NCBI GenBank assembly: GCA_945890865.1
Contig: CAMDDB010000008.1
Span: 24,818 to 88,817, forward strand
From: Flavobacterium psychrophilum
GTDB lineage: Bacteria > Bacteroidota > Bacteroidia > Flavobacteriales > Flavobacteriaceae
Reading direction: 5' to 3'
Length of the DNA stretch: 64,000 nt
Part shown: positions 48,831 to 57,922 of the stretch, one piece after another
Layout: each line of letters starts with the position of its first letter
Position numbering within the stretch: position 1 is the first letter of the stretch
Translations under genes and position numbers: made by a program
Notes under the pieces: generated by a model
Told to the model about the DNA's origin: nothing
Database searches by the model: none
What the model saw: only the letters and a program-made list of their open reading frames with translations

Positions 48831-49349
48831 ATGGCTATAGAAACGGCACTTATCCAAGAATTATTGGAACAAAAATTTGCAAACAAAGTGGTTAACTTTG
48901 AAATGCAAAAGGATATTTTTTCTTTTGAAGTTACCACAGAATCCGTTCGTGATGTGATCCTTTTTCTAAAAGAAGAGGAAGATACAAATTTTCACTTTTT
49001 AACGGATTTATGCGGTGTTCATTACCCAGACAATACCATTGATCAACAATTTTGTGTGGTCTATCACTTACACAATTGGGTAGAAAATACGCGCATTAGA
49101 ATCAAAACGTATTTGAATGGAGCGCAACCAGAAGTAGCCTCAATTTCAGATATCTTTTTATCCTCAAATTGGATGGAACGTGAAACCTATGATTTTTATG
49201 GAATTAATTTCATTGGTCACCCACAGTTAAAGAGAATATTAAATATGGATGAGATGGTTTCGTTCCCTATGCGAAAAGAATTTCCCCTAGAAGATAACGG
49301 AAGAACCGATAAAGATGATCGTTTCTTTGGAAGAACAGCGAATTGCTAA
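48831..49349 (+). CDS. nuoC: NADH-quinone oxidoreductase subunit C
   Basis: Peripheral-arm subunit, 172 residues, with the 30-kDa subunit signature ERETYDFYGINFIGHPQLKR (about 117-136) and FPLEDNGRTDKDD. Encoded separately from nuoD, not fused as in E. coli. 2 bases after nuoB. Confidence 0.95.
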   Translation: MAIETALIQELLEQKFANKVVNFEMQKDIFSFEVTTESVRDVILFLKEEEDTNFHFLTDLCGVHYPDNTIDQQFCVVYHLHNWVENTRIRIKTYLNGAQPEVASISDIFLSSNWMERETYDFYGINFIGHPQLKRILNMDEMVSFPMRKEFPLEDNGRTDKDDRFFGRTANC

Positions 49350-49380
49350 ATAACTATTTATAATTTTTCACATTTATAAA

Positions 49381-50616
49381 ATGTCAGAACTATTATTACC
49401 ACCTGAGCATCGATATGCTAAAATAATTAATGAAAAACGCAATGATGATGGAAGTGAGTATTCTATACTTAACTTAGGTCCTACGCACCCTGCTACACAC
49501 GGAATTTTTCAAAACATCTTATTAATGGATGGGGAAAAAATTCTAGAGGCAGAGCCTACGATCGGTTACATTCACCGTGCGTTTGAAAAAATTGCAGAAA
49601 ATCGTCCTTTTTACCAAATCACTCCGTTGACCGACCGAATGAACTATTGTTCTTCGCCTATTAACAACATGGCGTGGTGGATGACGGTTGAAAAATTACT
49701 TGATATTGAAGTGCCTAAAAGAGCTCAATATTTACGAGTAATTGTAATGGAATTGGCTCGTATTGCCGATCACATTATTTGTAACTCCATTTTAGGAGTT
49801 GATACCGGAGCTTATACTGGATTTTTATACGTATTCCAATTTAGAGAAAAAATATACGAAATATACGAAGAGATTTGTGGCGCTCGTTTAACGACCAACA
49901 TGGGAAGAATTGGTGGTTTTGAAAGAGAATGGTCTGACGAAGCGTTTAGAAAACTAACTGTATTTTTAGAAGAATTTCCAATAGCTTGGAAAGAATTTGA
50001 AAACTTATTTGAGCGCAACCGAATCTTTATTGACCGAACGGTTAATGTGGGTGCTATTACTGCAGAAAGCGCTATGGCCTATGGTTTTACTGGCCCTAAC
50101 CTTCGCGCGGCAGGTGTAGATTATGATGTACGTGTAGCCCAACCTTATTCTTCGTATGAAGATTTCGAATTTATTGTTCCTGTAGGAAAATCAGGAGATA
50201 CATACGACCGTTTTTGCGTGCGTAATGCCGAAGTTTGGGAAAGTTTAAGCATCATTCGTCAAGCTTTAGCTAAATTACCAGAAGGTCCTTATCATGCCGA
50301 TGTTCCTGAATATTATTTGCCTCCAAAAGAAGATGTTTATACCACAATGGAAAGCTTAATCTATCACTTTAAAATTGTGATGGGAGAAGTACCAATTCCA
50401 GTGGCTGAAATTTATCATCCCGTAGAAGGTGGTAATGGCGAATTAGGGTTTTATTTGATAACTGATGGCAGTAGAACGCCGTATCGTTTACATTTTAGAA
50501 GACCCTGTTTTATTTATTATCAAGCCTATCCCGAAATGATTAAAGGATCATTATTATCGGATGCCATTGTAATATTATCTAGTTTAAATGTAATTGCTGG
50601 AGAATTAGACGCATAA
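49381..50616 (+). CDS. nuoD: NADH-quinone oxidoreductase subunit D
   Basis: The 49-kDa subunit that with NuoB forms the quinone pocket. 411 residues; N-terminal LGPTHPATHGIF, GYIHRAFEK (quinone-site His) and the C-terminal GSRTPYRLHFRRP. It starts 31 bases after nuoC. Confidence 0.97.
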   Translation: MSELLLPPEHRYAKIINEKRNDDGSEYSILNLGPTHPATHGIFQNILLMDGEKILEAEPTIGYIHRAFEKIAENRPFYQITPLTDRMNYCSSPINNMAWWMTVEKLLDIEVPKRAQYLRVIVMELARIADHIICNSILGVDTGAYTGFLYVFQFREKIYEIYEEICGARLTTNMGRIGGFEREWSDEAFRKLTVFLEEFPIAWKEFENLFERNRIFIDRTVNVGAITAESAMAYGFTGPNLRAAGVDYDVRVAQPYSSYEDFEFIVPVGKSGDTYDRFCVRNAEVWESLSIIRQALAKLPEGPYHADVPEYYLPPKEDVYTTMESLIYHFKIVMGEVPIPVAEIYHPVEGGNGELGFYLITDGSRTPYRLHFRRPCFIYYQAYPEMIKGSLLSDAIVILSSLNVIAGELDA

Positions 50617-50621
50617 AAATT

Positions 50622-51152
50622 ATGGAAAGAACGCAATACAAACAAGAAATACATTTGACCGACGCATTGATGGCACGCATCAATGAATTAATCAGTCATT
50701 ATCCAGAAGATAAAAGAAAATCAGCTTTACTTCCGGTACTGCATGAAGTGCAAGATGCGCATGAAAACTGGTTGAGTTTTGAACTGCAAGATAAAGTTGC
50801 CGAAATTTTAGGCATTCAACCGGTTGAAGTATATGAAGTAGTGTCTTTTTATTCGATGTTCAATCAAAAACCCATTGCAAAATACATGTTCGAATTTTGC
50901 CGAACTTCTTGTTGTGCCACAAGAGGGGTTGAAGATTTAATGGAATATGCTTGTGAAAAAATTGGCGCTAACTTGGGTGAAATTTCTTCCGACGGACTGT
51001 TTCAAGTAGTGGGAGTAGAATGTTTAGGAGCTTGTGGTTATGCCCCTATGCTTCAATTGGGTGATTTTTACCACGAAAAACTAACCCAAGAAACCTTTGA
51101 CCAATTGATAGAAGATTGTAAAACTGGGAAAATAACATTACACGATAAATAG
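50622..51152 (+). CDS. nuoE: NADH-quinone oxidoreductase subunit E
   Basis: Thioredoxin-like 24-kDa subunit with 2Fe-2S cluster N1a. 176 residues; ligands Cys93 and Cys98 (FCRTSCCAT), Cys134 and Cys138 (VECLGACGYAP). An extra cysteine, Cys97, sits beside the second ligand. 5 bases after nuoD. Confidence 0.96.
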   Translation: MERTQYKQEIHLTDALMARINELISHYPEDKRKSALLPVLHEVQDAHENWLSFELQDKVAEILGIQPVEVYEVVSFYSMFNQKPIAKYMFEFCRTSCCATRGVEDLMEYACEKIGANLGEISSDGLFQVVGVECLGACGYAPMLQLGDFYHEKLTQETFDQLIEDCKTGKITLHDK

Positions 51153-51156
51153 TGCC

Positions 51157-52515
51157 ATGGGGGAAAAAATATTATTAGATAAAATAACTATTCCAGGGAT
51201 CAAAACCTATGAAGTGTACCGCCAAAATGGAGGTTATGCATCAGTGGAAAAAGCATTAAAAACAATGACCCCCGATGAAGTTACTGAAGAAGTAAAAACT
51301 TCTGGTATTCGCGGGCGTGGTGGCGCCGGATTTCCTATGGGAATGAAATGGAGTTTTATTGATAAAAAATCGGGAAAGCCACGTCATTTAGTTTGTAATG
51401 CCGACGAATCTGAACCGGGTACTTTCAAAGATCGCTATTTAATGGAACACATTCCGCATCTTTTAATTGAAGGAATGATTACGTCTAGTTTTGCTTTGGG
51501 AGCCCACTTGTCTTACATCTATATTCGTGGAGAATATATGTGGGTGTATAAAATATTAGAACGAGCTATCAACGAAGCGAGAGCAGCCGGATGGTTAGGA
51601 AAAAATATTATGGGATCGGGTTATGACTTGGACTTATATGTTCATGTTGGAGCCGGAGCTTATATCTGTGGCGAGGAAACGGCTCTTTTAGAATCACTAG
51701 AAGGGAAAAGAGGGAATCCTCGTATTAAACCGCCTTTTCCAGCGATCAGTGGTTTATGGCAAAATCCTACCGTAGTAAACAACGTGGAATCGATTGCCGC
51801 TGTGCCATGGATTGTAATGAATTCGGGTGCAGAATACGCAAAAATTGGAATAGAACGTTCAACTGGAACCAAGTTAATTTCGGCTTCTGGACACATTAAA
51901 AATCCAGGCGTTTATGAAATTGAATTGGGTGTATCGGTGGAAGAATTTATGAATTCTGATGAATATTGTGGTGGGATGATAGACGATCGCCCCTTAAAAG
52001 CATTAGTGCCTGGAGGGTCATCTGTGCCTATTTTACCCGCACATTTAATTTACAAAACAGCTGCTGGAACTGATCGTTTAATGACTTATGAATCGTTATC
52101 TGATGGTGGTTTTGCCACCGGATCGATGTTGGGTTCGGGCGGATTTATCGTATATAACGACACCACTTGTATTGTAAGAAACACTTGGAATTTCTCTCGT
52201 TTTTATCATCATGAATCCTGTGGTCAATGTACTCCTTGTCGTGAAGGTACCGGATGGTTAGAAAAAGTATTACACCGCATTGAAAACGGTCACGGACGTG
52301 AAGAAGATATCGAATTGTTATGGAGTATTCAATCTAAAATTGAAGGAAATACCATTTGTCCTTTAGGAGATGCTGCTTCTTGGCCAGTAGCTGCGGCTAT
52401 TCGTCATTTTAGAGAAGAATTTGAATACCACGTTAGATTTCCAGAAAAAGTTAAAAACAGAAACCACTTTGTGGCAGAGCCTTTTGAAAAGGTAAAACAT
52501 TTGGCAACAAAATAA
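51157..52515 (+). CDS. nuoF: NADH-quinone oxidoreductase subunit F
   Basis: NADH- and FMN-binding subunit, 452 residues. The Gly-rich nucleotide site is IRGRGGAGFPMGMKW (51-65), the FMN site GAGAYICGEETAL (165-177), and the 4Fe-4S cluster N3 ligands are Cys355, Cys358, Cys361 and Cys401 (ESCGQCTPCREG ... ICPLGDAA). 4 bases after nuoE. Confidence 0.97.
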   Translation: MGEKILLDKITIPGIKTYEVYRQNGGYASVEKALKTMTPDEVTEEVKTSGIRGRGGAGFPMGMKWSFIDKKSGKPRHLVCNADESEPGTFKDRYLMEHIPHLLIEGMITSSFALGAHLSYIYIRGEYMWVYKILERAINEARAAGWLGKNIMGSGYDLDLYVHVGAGAYICGEETALLESLEGKRGNPRIKPPFPAISGLWQNPTVVNNVESIAAVPWIVMNSGAEYAKIGIERSTGTKLISASGHIKNPGVYEIELGVSVEEFMNSDEYCGGMIDDRPLKALVPGGSSVPILPAHLIYKTAAGTDRLMTYESLSDGGFATGSMLGSGGFIVYNDTTCIVRNTWNFSRFYHHESCGQCTPCREGTGWLEKVLHRIENGHGREEDIELLWSIQSKIEGNTICPLGDAASWPVAAAIRHFREEFEYHVRFPEKVKNRNHFVAEPFEKVKHLATK

Positions 52516-52566
52516 AGAATAAGTCAATAGTAAAATATATTTATTTTTCGATAGAAAGACAATACT

Positions 52567-53610
52567 ATGAAAGTAACAATAGACGGTCAAAGTGTAGAAG
52601 TAGCCCCAGGAACAACCATCCTGCAAGCTGCTCGTATGATTGGAGGAGAAAGTGTTCCGCCAGCCATGTGTTATTATTCAAAACTAAAAGGAAGTGGCGG
52701 TAAATGTCGTTGTTGTTTGGTAGAAGTTTCCAAAGGGAGTGAAGCCGATCCAAGACCAATGCCAAAACTAGTAGCCTCTTGTGTTACGGGTTGTATGGAC
52801 GGAATGGAAGTGAATAGCAAAAACTCTGATAGAGTTACAGAAGCGAGAAAATCGGTAACCGAATTTTTATTGATCAATCACCCGCTGGACTGCCCTGTTT
52901 GTGATCAAGCTGGAGAATGTGATTTGCAAAATTTAAGTTTCGAACACGGAAAATCACAAACGCGTTACATCGAAGAAAAAAGAACTTTTGAACCCGAAGA
53001 TATCGGTCCGAACATTCAATTACACATGAACCGTTGTATTTTATGCCAACGTTGTGTGCAAGTGGCCGATCAATTGACTGATAACCGCGTTCATGGGGTT
53101 ATGGATCGAGGTGATCATGCCAATATTTCTACCTGTATTTCAAAAGCCATAGACAATGAATTTTCAGGAAACATGATTGATGTTTGCCCTGTAGGCGCCT
53201 TAACGGATAAAACTTTTCGATTTAAATCGAGAGTATGGTTCAACAAGCCCTATAATGCCCACAGAGAATGCACTACCTGTTGTGGTAAAACTACTGTTTG
53301 GATGTTTGGAAACGAAATTCAAAGAGTTACGGGGCGTAAAGACGAGTACCATGAAGTAGAAGAATTCATTTGTAACAGTTGTCGTTTTGACCATAAAAAA
53401 GTGGAAGACTGGGTTATTGAAGGTCCCAAAGTATTTGAAAAAGACTCGGTTATCAATCAAAACAACTACACCCGTGAAATGGAACAAGTAGTAATAGAAA
53501 CCGAAGAACATATTTTAAAAGGTAGAACAATTGATCGTAAAAAAATCAGTATGTCCGACATCGATTACAATGAAAAAATTGATGGTAATTTAATTAATGA
53601 TAAAAAATAA
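52567..53610 (+). CDS. nuoG: NADH-quinone oxidoreductase subunit G, short form without the molybdopterin-like domain
   Basis: 347 residues, less than half of the usual 680-900. The electron-carrying N-terminal part is intact: 2Fe-2S N1b (Cys35, Cys47, Cys50, Cys72), N5 (His105, Cys109, Cys112, Cys118 in HPLDCPVCDQAGEC) and N4 (Cys157, Cys160, Cys163, Cys207). After that only the beginning of the formate-dehydrogenase-like region remains (Cys235-x2-Cys238 and Cys269-x2-Cys272), then a Lys/Glu-rich tail. No frameshift debris is found: nuoH starts one base inside the stop. Bacteroidota NuoG is often short, so this is likely functional. Confidence 0.92.
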   Translation: MKVTIDGQSVEVAPGTTILQAARMIGGESVPPAMCYYSKLKGSGGKCRCCLVEVSKGSEADPRPMPKLVASCVTGCMDGMEVNSKNSDRVTEARKSVTEFLLINHPLDCPVCDQAGECDLQNLSFEHGKSQTRYIEEKRTFEPEDIGPNIQLHMNRCILCQRCVQVADQLTDNRVHGVMDRGDHANISTCISKAIDNEFSGNMIDVCPVGALTDKTFRFKSRVWFNKPYNAHRECTTCCGKTTVWMFGNEIQRVTGRKDEYHEVEEFICNSCRFDHKKVEDWVIEGPKVFEKDSVINQNNYTREMEQVVIETEEHILKGRTIDRKKISMSDIDYNEKIDGNLINDKK

Positions 53611-54641
53611 TGGATAGTGCTTTTATCATAGAAAAAAGCGTTGTAATTGTAACTGTTTTTGCAATTACAATGATTATGGCGATGTATTCAACCTATGCCG
53701 AACGAAAAGTAGCCGCCTTTTTACAAGATCGTATTGGCCCTAATCGTGCCGGAAAATTTGGTTTATTACAACCGCTTGCCGACGGATTAAAATTGTTTTC
53801 AAAAGAAGAATTTTTTCCAAATACGCCCAATAAATTTTTATTTATCGTAGGTCCAGCTATTGCCATGAGCACAGCGTTAATGACTAGCGCAGTGATTCCT
53901 TGGGGTGATAAACTTCATTTGTTTGGAAGAGATATTTTATTACAAGCTACCGATATAGACGTTTCCTTACTCTATATTTTTGGAGTAGTGTCCGTTGGAG
54001 TATACGGAATTATGATTGGGGGATGGGCTTCTAATAATAAATTTTCATTGATGGGAGCCGTTCGTGCAGCCTCTCAAATGGTTTCTTACGAAATTGCCAT
54101 GGGATTATCGATGATTGCCTTATTGATGATGACCGGAACTTTGAGTTTGAAAGAAATTTCAATTCAACAAAGCGGAATGGATTGGAATGTATTTTACCAA
54201 CCGGTTTCGTTTTTAATCTTTTTAATTTGTGCTTTTGCCGAATTGAACCGAACGCCTTTTGACCTTGCCGAATGTGAAAGTGAATTGATTGGAGGGTATC
54301 ATACCGAATATTCTTCCATGAAAATGGGTTTCTATTTATTTGCTGAATATGCCAATATGTTCATTTCTTCTGCCATTTTATCAGTATTATTTTTTGGAGG
54401 ATACAATTATCCAGGAATGCAATGGATGGTTGATAATGTAGGAATTAATGTGGCAAATATCTTAGGAATTGTAGTCTTATTTATCAAAATATGTGGGTTT
54501 ATCTTTTTCATCATGTGGGTGCGATGGACGATCCCTCGTTTTAGATACGATCAATTAATGAACTTAGGTTGGAGAATTTTAATTCCGCTTTCGATCCTAA
54601 ATATTATCATCACTGGAATTTGCATTTTAGCTTTTAAATAA
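53610..54641 (+). CDS. nuoH: NADH-quinone oxidoreductase subunit H
   Basis: Membrane subunit beside the quinone channel, 343 residues, eight transmembrane helices. Conserved ERKVAAFLQDRIGPNRAG (about 28-45) and the acidic loop ELNRTPFDLAECESELIGGYHTEY, split around FDLAE. Overlaps the nuoG stop by one base (TAATG). Confidence 0.97.
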   Translation: MDSAFIIEKSVVIVTVFAITMIMAMYSTYAERKVAAFLQDRIGPNRAGKFGLLQPLADGLKLFSKEEFFPNTPNKFLFIVGPAIAMSTALMTSAVIPWGDKLHLFGRDILLQATDIDVSLLYIFGVVSVGVYGIMIGGWASNNKFSLMGAVRAASQMVSYEIAMGLSMIALLMMTGTLSLKEISIQQSGMDWNVFYQPVSFLIFLICAFAELNRTPFDLAECESELIGGYHTEYSSMKMGFYLFAEYANMFISSAILSVLFFGGYNYPGMQWMVDNVGINVANILGIVVLFIKICGFIFFIMWVRWTIPRFRYDQLMNLGWRILIPLSILNIIITGICILAFK

Positions 54642-54649
54642 AAGATAGT

Positions 54650-55201
54650 ATGTCAACAGCAATACAAAACATATCCTTATCGGGAAGAAAAAAAGAAGTC
54701 TCTCACAAAGAAATGACTTTTTGGGAACGCTTATACTTAGTCGCCATTGTAAAAGGTTTGATCATTACCATCAAACATTTATTTCGTAAAAAAGTAACCG
54801 TACAATATCCCGAACAAGTCAGAGAATTTAGTCCGGTATACAGAGGCCAACACATGTTAAAACGCGACGAGCAAGGAAGAGAAAACTGTACCGCTTGTGG
54901 CTTGTGTGCGTTGTCTTGTCCTGCAGAAGCAATCACTATGAAAGCTGCCGAGCGTAAAAAAGGGGAAGAACACTTGTACCGTGAAGAAAAATATGCAGAA
55001 ATTTACGAAATCAACATGTTGCGTTGTATTTTTTGTGGTTTGTGCGAAGAAGCTTGTCCAAAAGACGCCATCTATTTAACGCTTTCAAAAGAATTGGTTC
55101 CTGCTAGTTATGATCGCGAAGATTTCATCTTTGGAAAAGATAAATTAGTAATGCCTTTAGAAATGGCAATGAAAAATGCTCAACTTAACCACGCAAACTA
55201 A
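54650..55201 (+). CDS. nuoI: NADH-quinone oxidoreductase subunit I
   Basis: Ferredoxin-like subunit with clusters N6a and N6b. 183 residues; ligands Cys80, Cys83, Cys86, Cys90 (CTACGLCALSCPAEAI) and Cys126, Cys129, Cys132, Cys136 (CIFCGLCEEACPKDAI). 8 bases after nuoH. Confidence 0.96.
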   Translation: MSTAIQNISLSGRKKEVSHKEMTFWERLYLVAIVKGLIITIKHLFRKKVTVQYPEQVREFSPVYRGQHMLKRDEQGRENCTACGLCALSCPAEAITMKAAERKKGEEHLYREEKYAEIYEINMLRCIFCGLCEEACPKDAIYLTLSKELVPASYDREDFIFGKDKLVMPLEMAMKNAQLNHAN

Positions 55202-55714
55202 ATGTCAACGATAGTAATCATATTTTATTTTTTAGCGGCCATTACTTTGGCCACCGCGTTTTTGACTATTTACAGCAGAAACCCAATACACAGCGCAATC
55301 TATTTGGTGTTGTGCTTTTTTTCAATTGCAGGACATTACTTATTATTCAATGCGCAATTCTTAGCCTTAGTTCATATTATCGTGTATTCTGGCGCTATTA
55401 TGGTCTTGTTTTTATTCACCATCATGTTGATGAATTTAAACAAAGAAGACGAAGTGCACAAACCAAGAATTACAAGAATCGGCGCTTTGGTGGTTTTTCT
55501 CATCATGAGTATTGTTTTCATTACGATTTTTATCAATTCGAAAACCATCATGACAGGTTATGATACCAGCGGTAAAGATTTTCAGTCAATCAAAGTATTA
55601 GGAAAAGTATTGTTAAACGAATACATGTTCCCATTTGAATTCATATCTATTTTGTTATTAGTTGCTATGATAGGAACGGTATTATTGACTAAAAAAGAAA
55701 AAAACAATGAGTAA
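55202..55714 (+). CDS. nuoJ: NADH-quinone oxidoreductase subunit J
   Basis: Membrane subunit, 170 residues, five transmembrane helices; helix 3 has the conserved [20 protein letters not shown] with the pi-bulge Tyr. Starts at the base after the nuoI stop and overlaps nuoK by 8 bases. Confidence 0.95.
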   Translation: MSTIVIIFYFLAAITLATAFLTIYSRNPIHSAIYLVLCFFSIAGHYLLFNAQFLALVHIIVYSGAIMVLFLFTIMLMNLNKEDEVHKPRITRIGALVVFLIMSIVFITIFINSKTIMTGYDTSGKDFQSIKVLGKVLLNEYMFPFEFISILLLVAMIGTVLLTKKEKNNE

Positions 55715-56027
55715 TATATTAAATCAAATCGGTATTGAAAATTATATTTTTCTATCGGTACTTCTTTTTTGCATCGGTGTTTTTGGGGTGTTATACCGTC
55801 GAAATGCTATTATTGTATTTATGTCTATCGAAATTATGTTGAATGCCGTAAACTTATTGTTTGTTGCGTTTTCAACCTATCATCAAGATGCCGAAGGACA
55901 AGTTTTTGTGTTTTTCTCTATGGCTGTTGCTGCTGCAGAAGTAGCGGTAGGATTGGCTATTCTGGTTTCGGTATACCGTAATCTAGGCTCAATCGACATT
56001 GATAATTTAAAAAATTTAAAAGGATAA
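55707..56027 (+). CDS. nuoK: NADH-quinone oxidoreductase subunit K
   Basis: Membrane subunit, 106 residues, three transmembrane helices with the proton-path glutamates in [18 protein letters not shown] and [16 protein letters not shown]. The start overlaps the nuoJ 3' end by 8 bases. Confidence 0.96.
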   Translation: MSNILNQIGIENYIFLSVLLFCIGVFGVLYRRNAIIVFMSIEIMLNAVNLLFVAFSTYHQDAEGQVFVFFSMAVAAAEVAVGLAILVSVYRNLGSIDIDNLKNLKG

Positions 56028-56034
56028 TCTTAAC

Positions 56035-57912
56035 ATGGACACAAATTTAGCTTTACTATTACTTTTATCTCCATTTGTTGGGTTTCTTTTCAATATATTC
56101 TTTGGAAATAAAATAAGCAAAGGAATGGCAGGCGTTGTGGGAACACTAACGGTTGTATTTTCTTTTTTACTAACGCTTTGCTTTTTTTCTCAACTGCTTC
56201 AGACGGGAAAAGCCATTGAAATTTCATTATTTGATTGGATTTCAATTGGGAAATTAAACATTGATTTCGGAATTGTTTTGGATCAATTATCCTTGCTTTG
56301 GTTGCTATTTGTAACCGGTATCGGATCGTTAATTCACCTGTATTCGATCAGCTACATGCACGATGACGAAAACATGTCTAAATTTTTCGCCTATTTAAAT
56401 CTTTTCGTATTCTTTATGATTACGTTAGTCATCGGAAACAACTTATTAGTAATGTTTATCGGATGGGAAGGCGTTGGACTGTGTTCGTACCTACTGATCG
56501 GATTTTGGTATAAAAATCAAGCCTATAATGATGCAGCTAAAAAAGCATTCATCATGAACCGTATTGGTGACTTAGGATTTTTAATTGGAATCTTTATTCT
56601 AGCTTCTCAATTTGCTACACTTAATTTTTCTGAAATTCAAACTGCAATTGCGACCGGTCAGGTAAATACTTCCGCTTTAGGTATTGCGGCACTATGTTTA
56701 TTCATTGGAGCAACCGGTAAATCGGCACAATTGCCATTGTATACATGGTTACCCGATGCAATGGCAGGACCAACTCCAGTTTCGGCATTAATTCACGCAG
56801 CAACGATGGTAACAGCGGGTATTTTTATGATAACCCGAATGAATTTCTTGTTTGATATAGCGCCCGAAATTCAAAATATAATTGCCATTGTAGGTGCAAT
56901 TACGGCATTGGTAGCCGCTTCTATTGGATTATTGCAAAATGACATCAAAAAAGTATTGGCCTACTCTACTGTTTCCCAACTCGGATTAATGTTTTTAGCT
57001 TTAGGAATGGGCGCTTATACTGTGGCTGTTTTCCACGTAATTACGCACGCCTTCTTTAAAGCTTGTTTGTTTTTAGGTTCGGGATCTGTAATTCATGCCT
57101 TACATGGCGAACAAGACATGCGCAAAATGGGTGGTTTACGCAAAGTAATGCCCATCACCTTTTGGACGATGATGATTTCAACCTTGGCCATTGCCGGAAT
57201 ATTTCCATTTGCTGGCTTTTGGTCGAAAGACGAAATTTTATTAACGGCATTCGAACACAACAAAGTATTATGGATTGTGGCTTCAATTGCATCTATCATG
57301 ACCGCTTTCTATATGTTTAGATTGATGTACTTAACCTTCTTTAGAGCATTTAGAGGTACCGAAGAACAAAAACATCATTTGCATGAAAGTCCGAAATTAA
57401 TCACAATTCCATTGGTAATTTTAGCGGTTTTAGCGGCTATTGGTGGAGCAATTAATTTACCGGGTAGCTTTTGGTTAAACCATTATTTAGAACCTATTTT
57501 GGTAACAAAACATCATGCTCATGCGCTTGGAGCTCATGAATTTATGTTGATGGGGGTTGCTTTGGCTGGAGCAGTTGTTGGAATTCTTTGGGCTTATGGT
57601 AAATACTTAAAACAAGGATTTGTACCGAAAGAAGATGAGGCAATTGTAGGATTCAACAAAGTCATCTATAACAAATATTATGTAGACGAAATTTATACTG
57701 CTTTACTTGTAAGACCAATTAATGCAATTTCAAATTTCAGTAGAGAAACCATAGAGCCACAACTTTCTAAATTGGTATTCAGTTTTGGATCGGCTGCAAA
57801 CGCTTTGGGATCGCAAGGGAAAAAAGTGCATAACGGAAACATAGGATTGTATCTGTTTATGTTTGTTCTCGGAATTTGTGCCCTAATCATTTATTTATTT
57901 ATTGCTCAATAA
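56035..57912 (+). CDS. nuoL: NADH-quinone oxidoreductase subunit L
   Basis: The distal proton-pumping, antiporter-like subunit, 625 residues. Conserved MFIGWEGVGLCSYLLIGFW (key Glu), the Lys of GATGKSAQLPLYTWLPDAM, HAATMVTAGIFM, and a C-terminal lateral helix. 7 bases after nuoK. Confidence 0.97.
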   Translation: MDTNLALLLLLSPFVGFLFNIFFGNKISKGMAGVVGTLTVVFSFLLTLCFFSQLLQTGKAIEISLFDWISIGKLNIDFGIVLDQLSLLWLLFVTGIGSLIHLYSISYMHDDENMSKFFAYLNLFVFFMITLVIGNNLLVMFIGWEGVGLCSYLLIGFWYKNQAYNDAAKKAFIMNRIGDLGFLIGIFILASQFATLNFSEIQTAIATGQVNTSALGIAALCLFIGATGKSAQLPLYTWLPDAMAGPTPVSALIHAATMVTAGIFMITRMNFLFDIAPEIQNIIAIVGAITALVAASIGLLQNDIKKVLAYSTVSQLGLMFLALGMGAYTVAVFHVITHAFFKACLFLGSGSVIHALHGEQDMRKMGGLRKVMPITFWTMMISTLAIAGIFPFAGFWSKDEILLTAFEHNKVLWIVASIASIMTAFYMFRLMYLTFFRAFRGTEEQKHHLHESPKLITIPLVILAVLAAIGGAINLPGSFWLNHYLEPILVTKHHAHALGAHEFMLMGVALAGAVVGILWAYGKYLKQGFVPKEDEAIVGFNKVIYNKYYVDEIYTALLVRPINAISNFSRETIEPQLSKLVFSFGSAANALGSQGKKVHNGNIGLYLFMFVLGICALIIYLFIAQ

Positions 57913-57922
57913 TTTTATTACA

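Noticed and set aside
52516-53610. Frameshifted or disrupted nuoG
   Set aside because: The frame is clean to its stop, nuoH overlaps the stop by one base, and no remnant of the missing domain is found.
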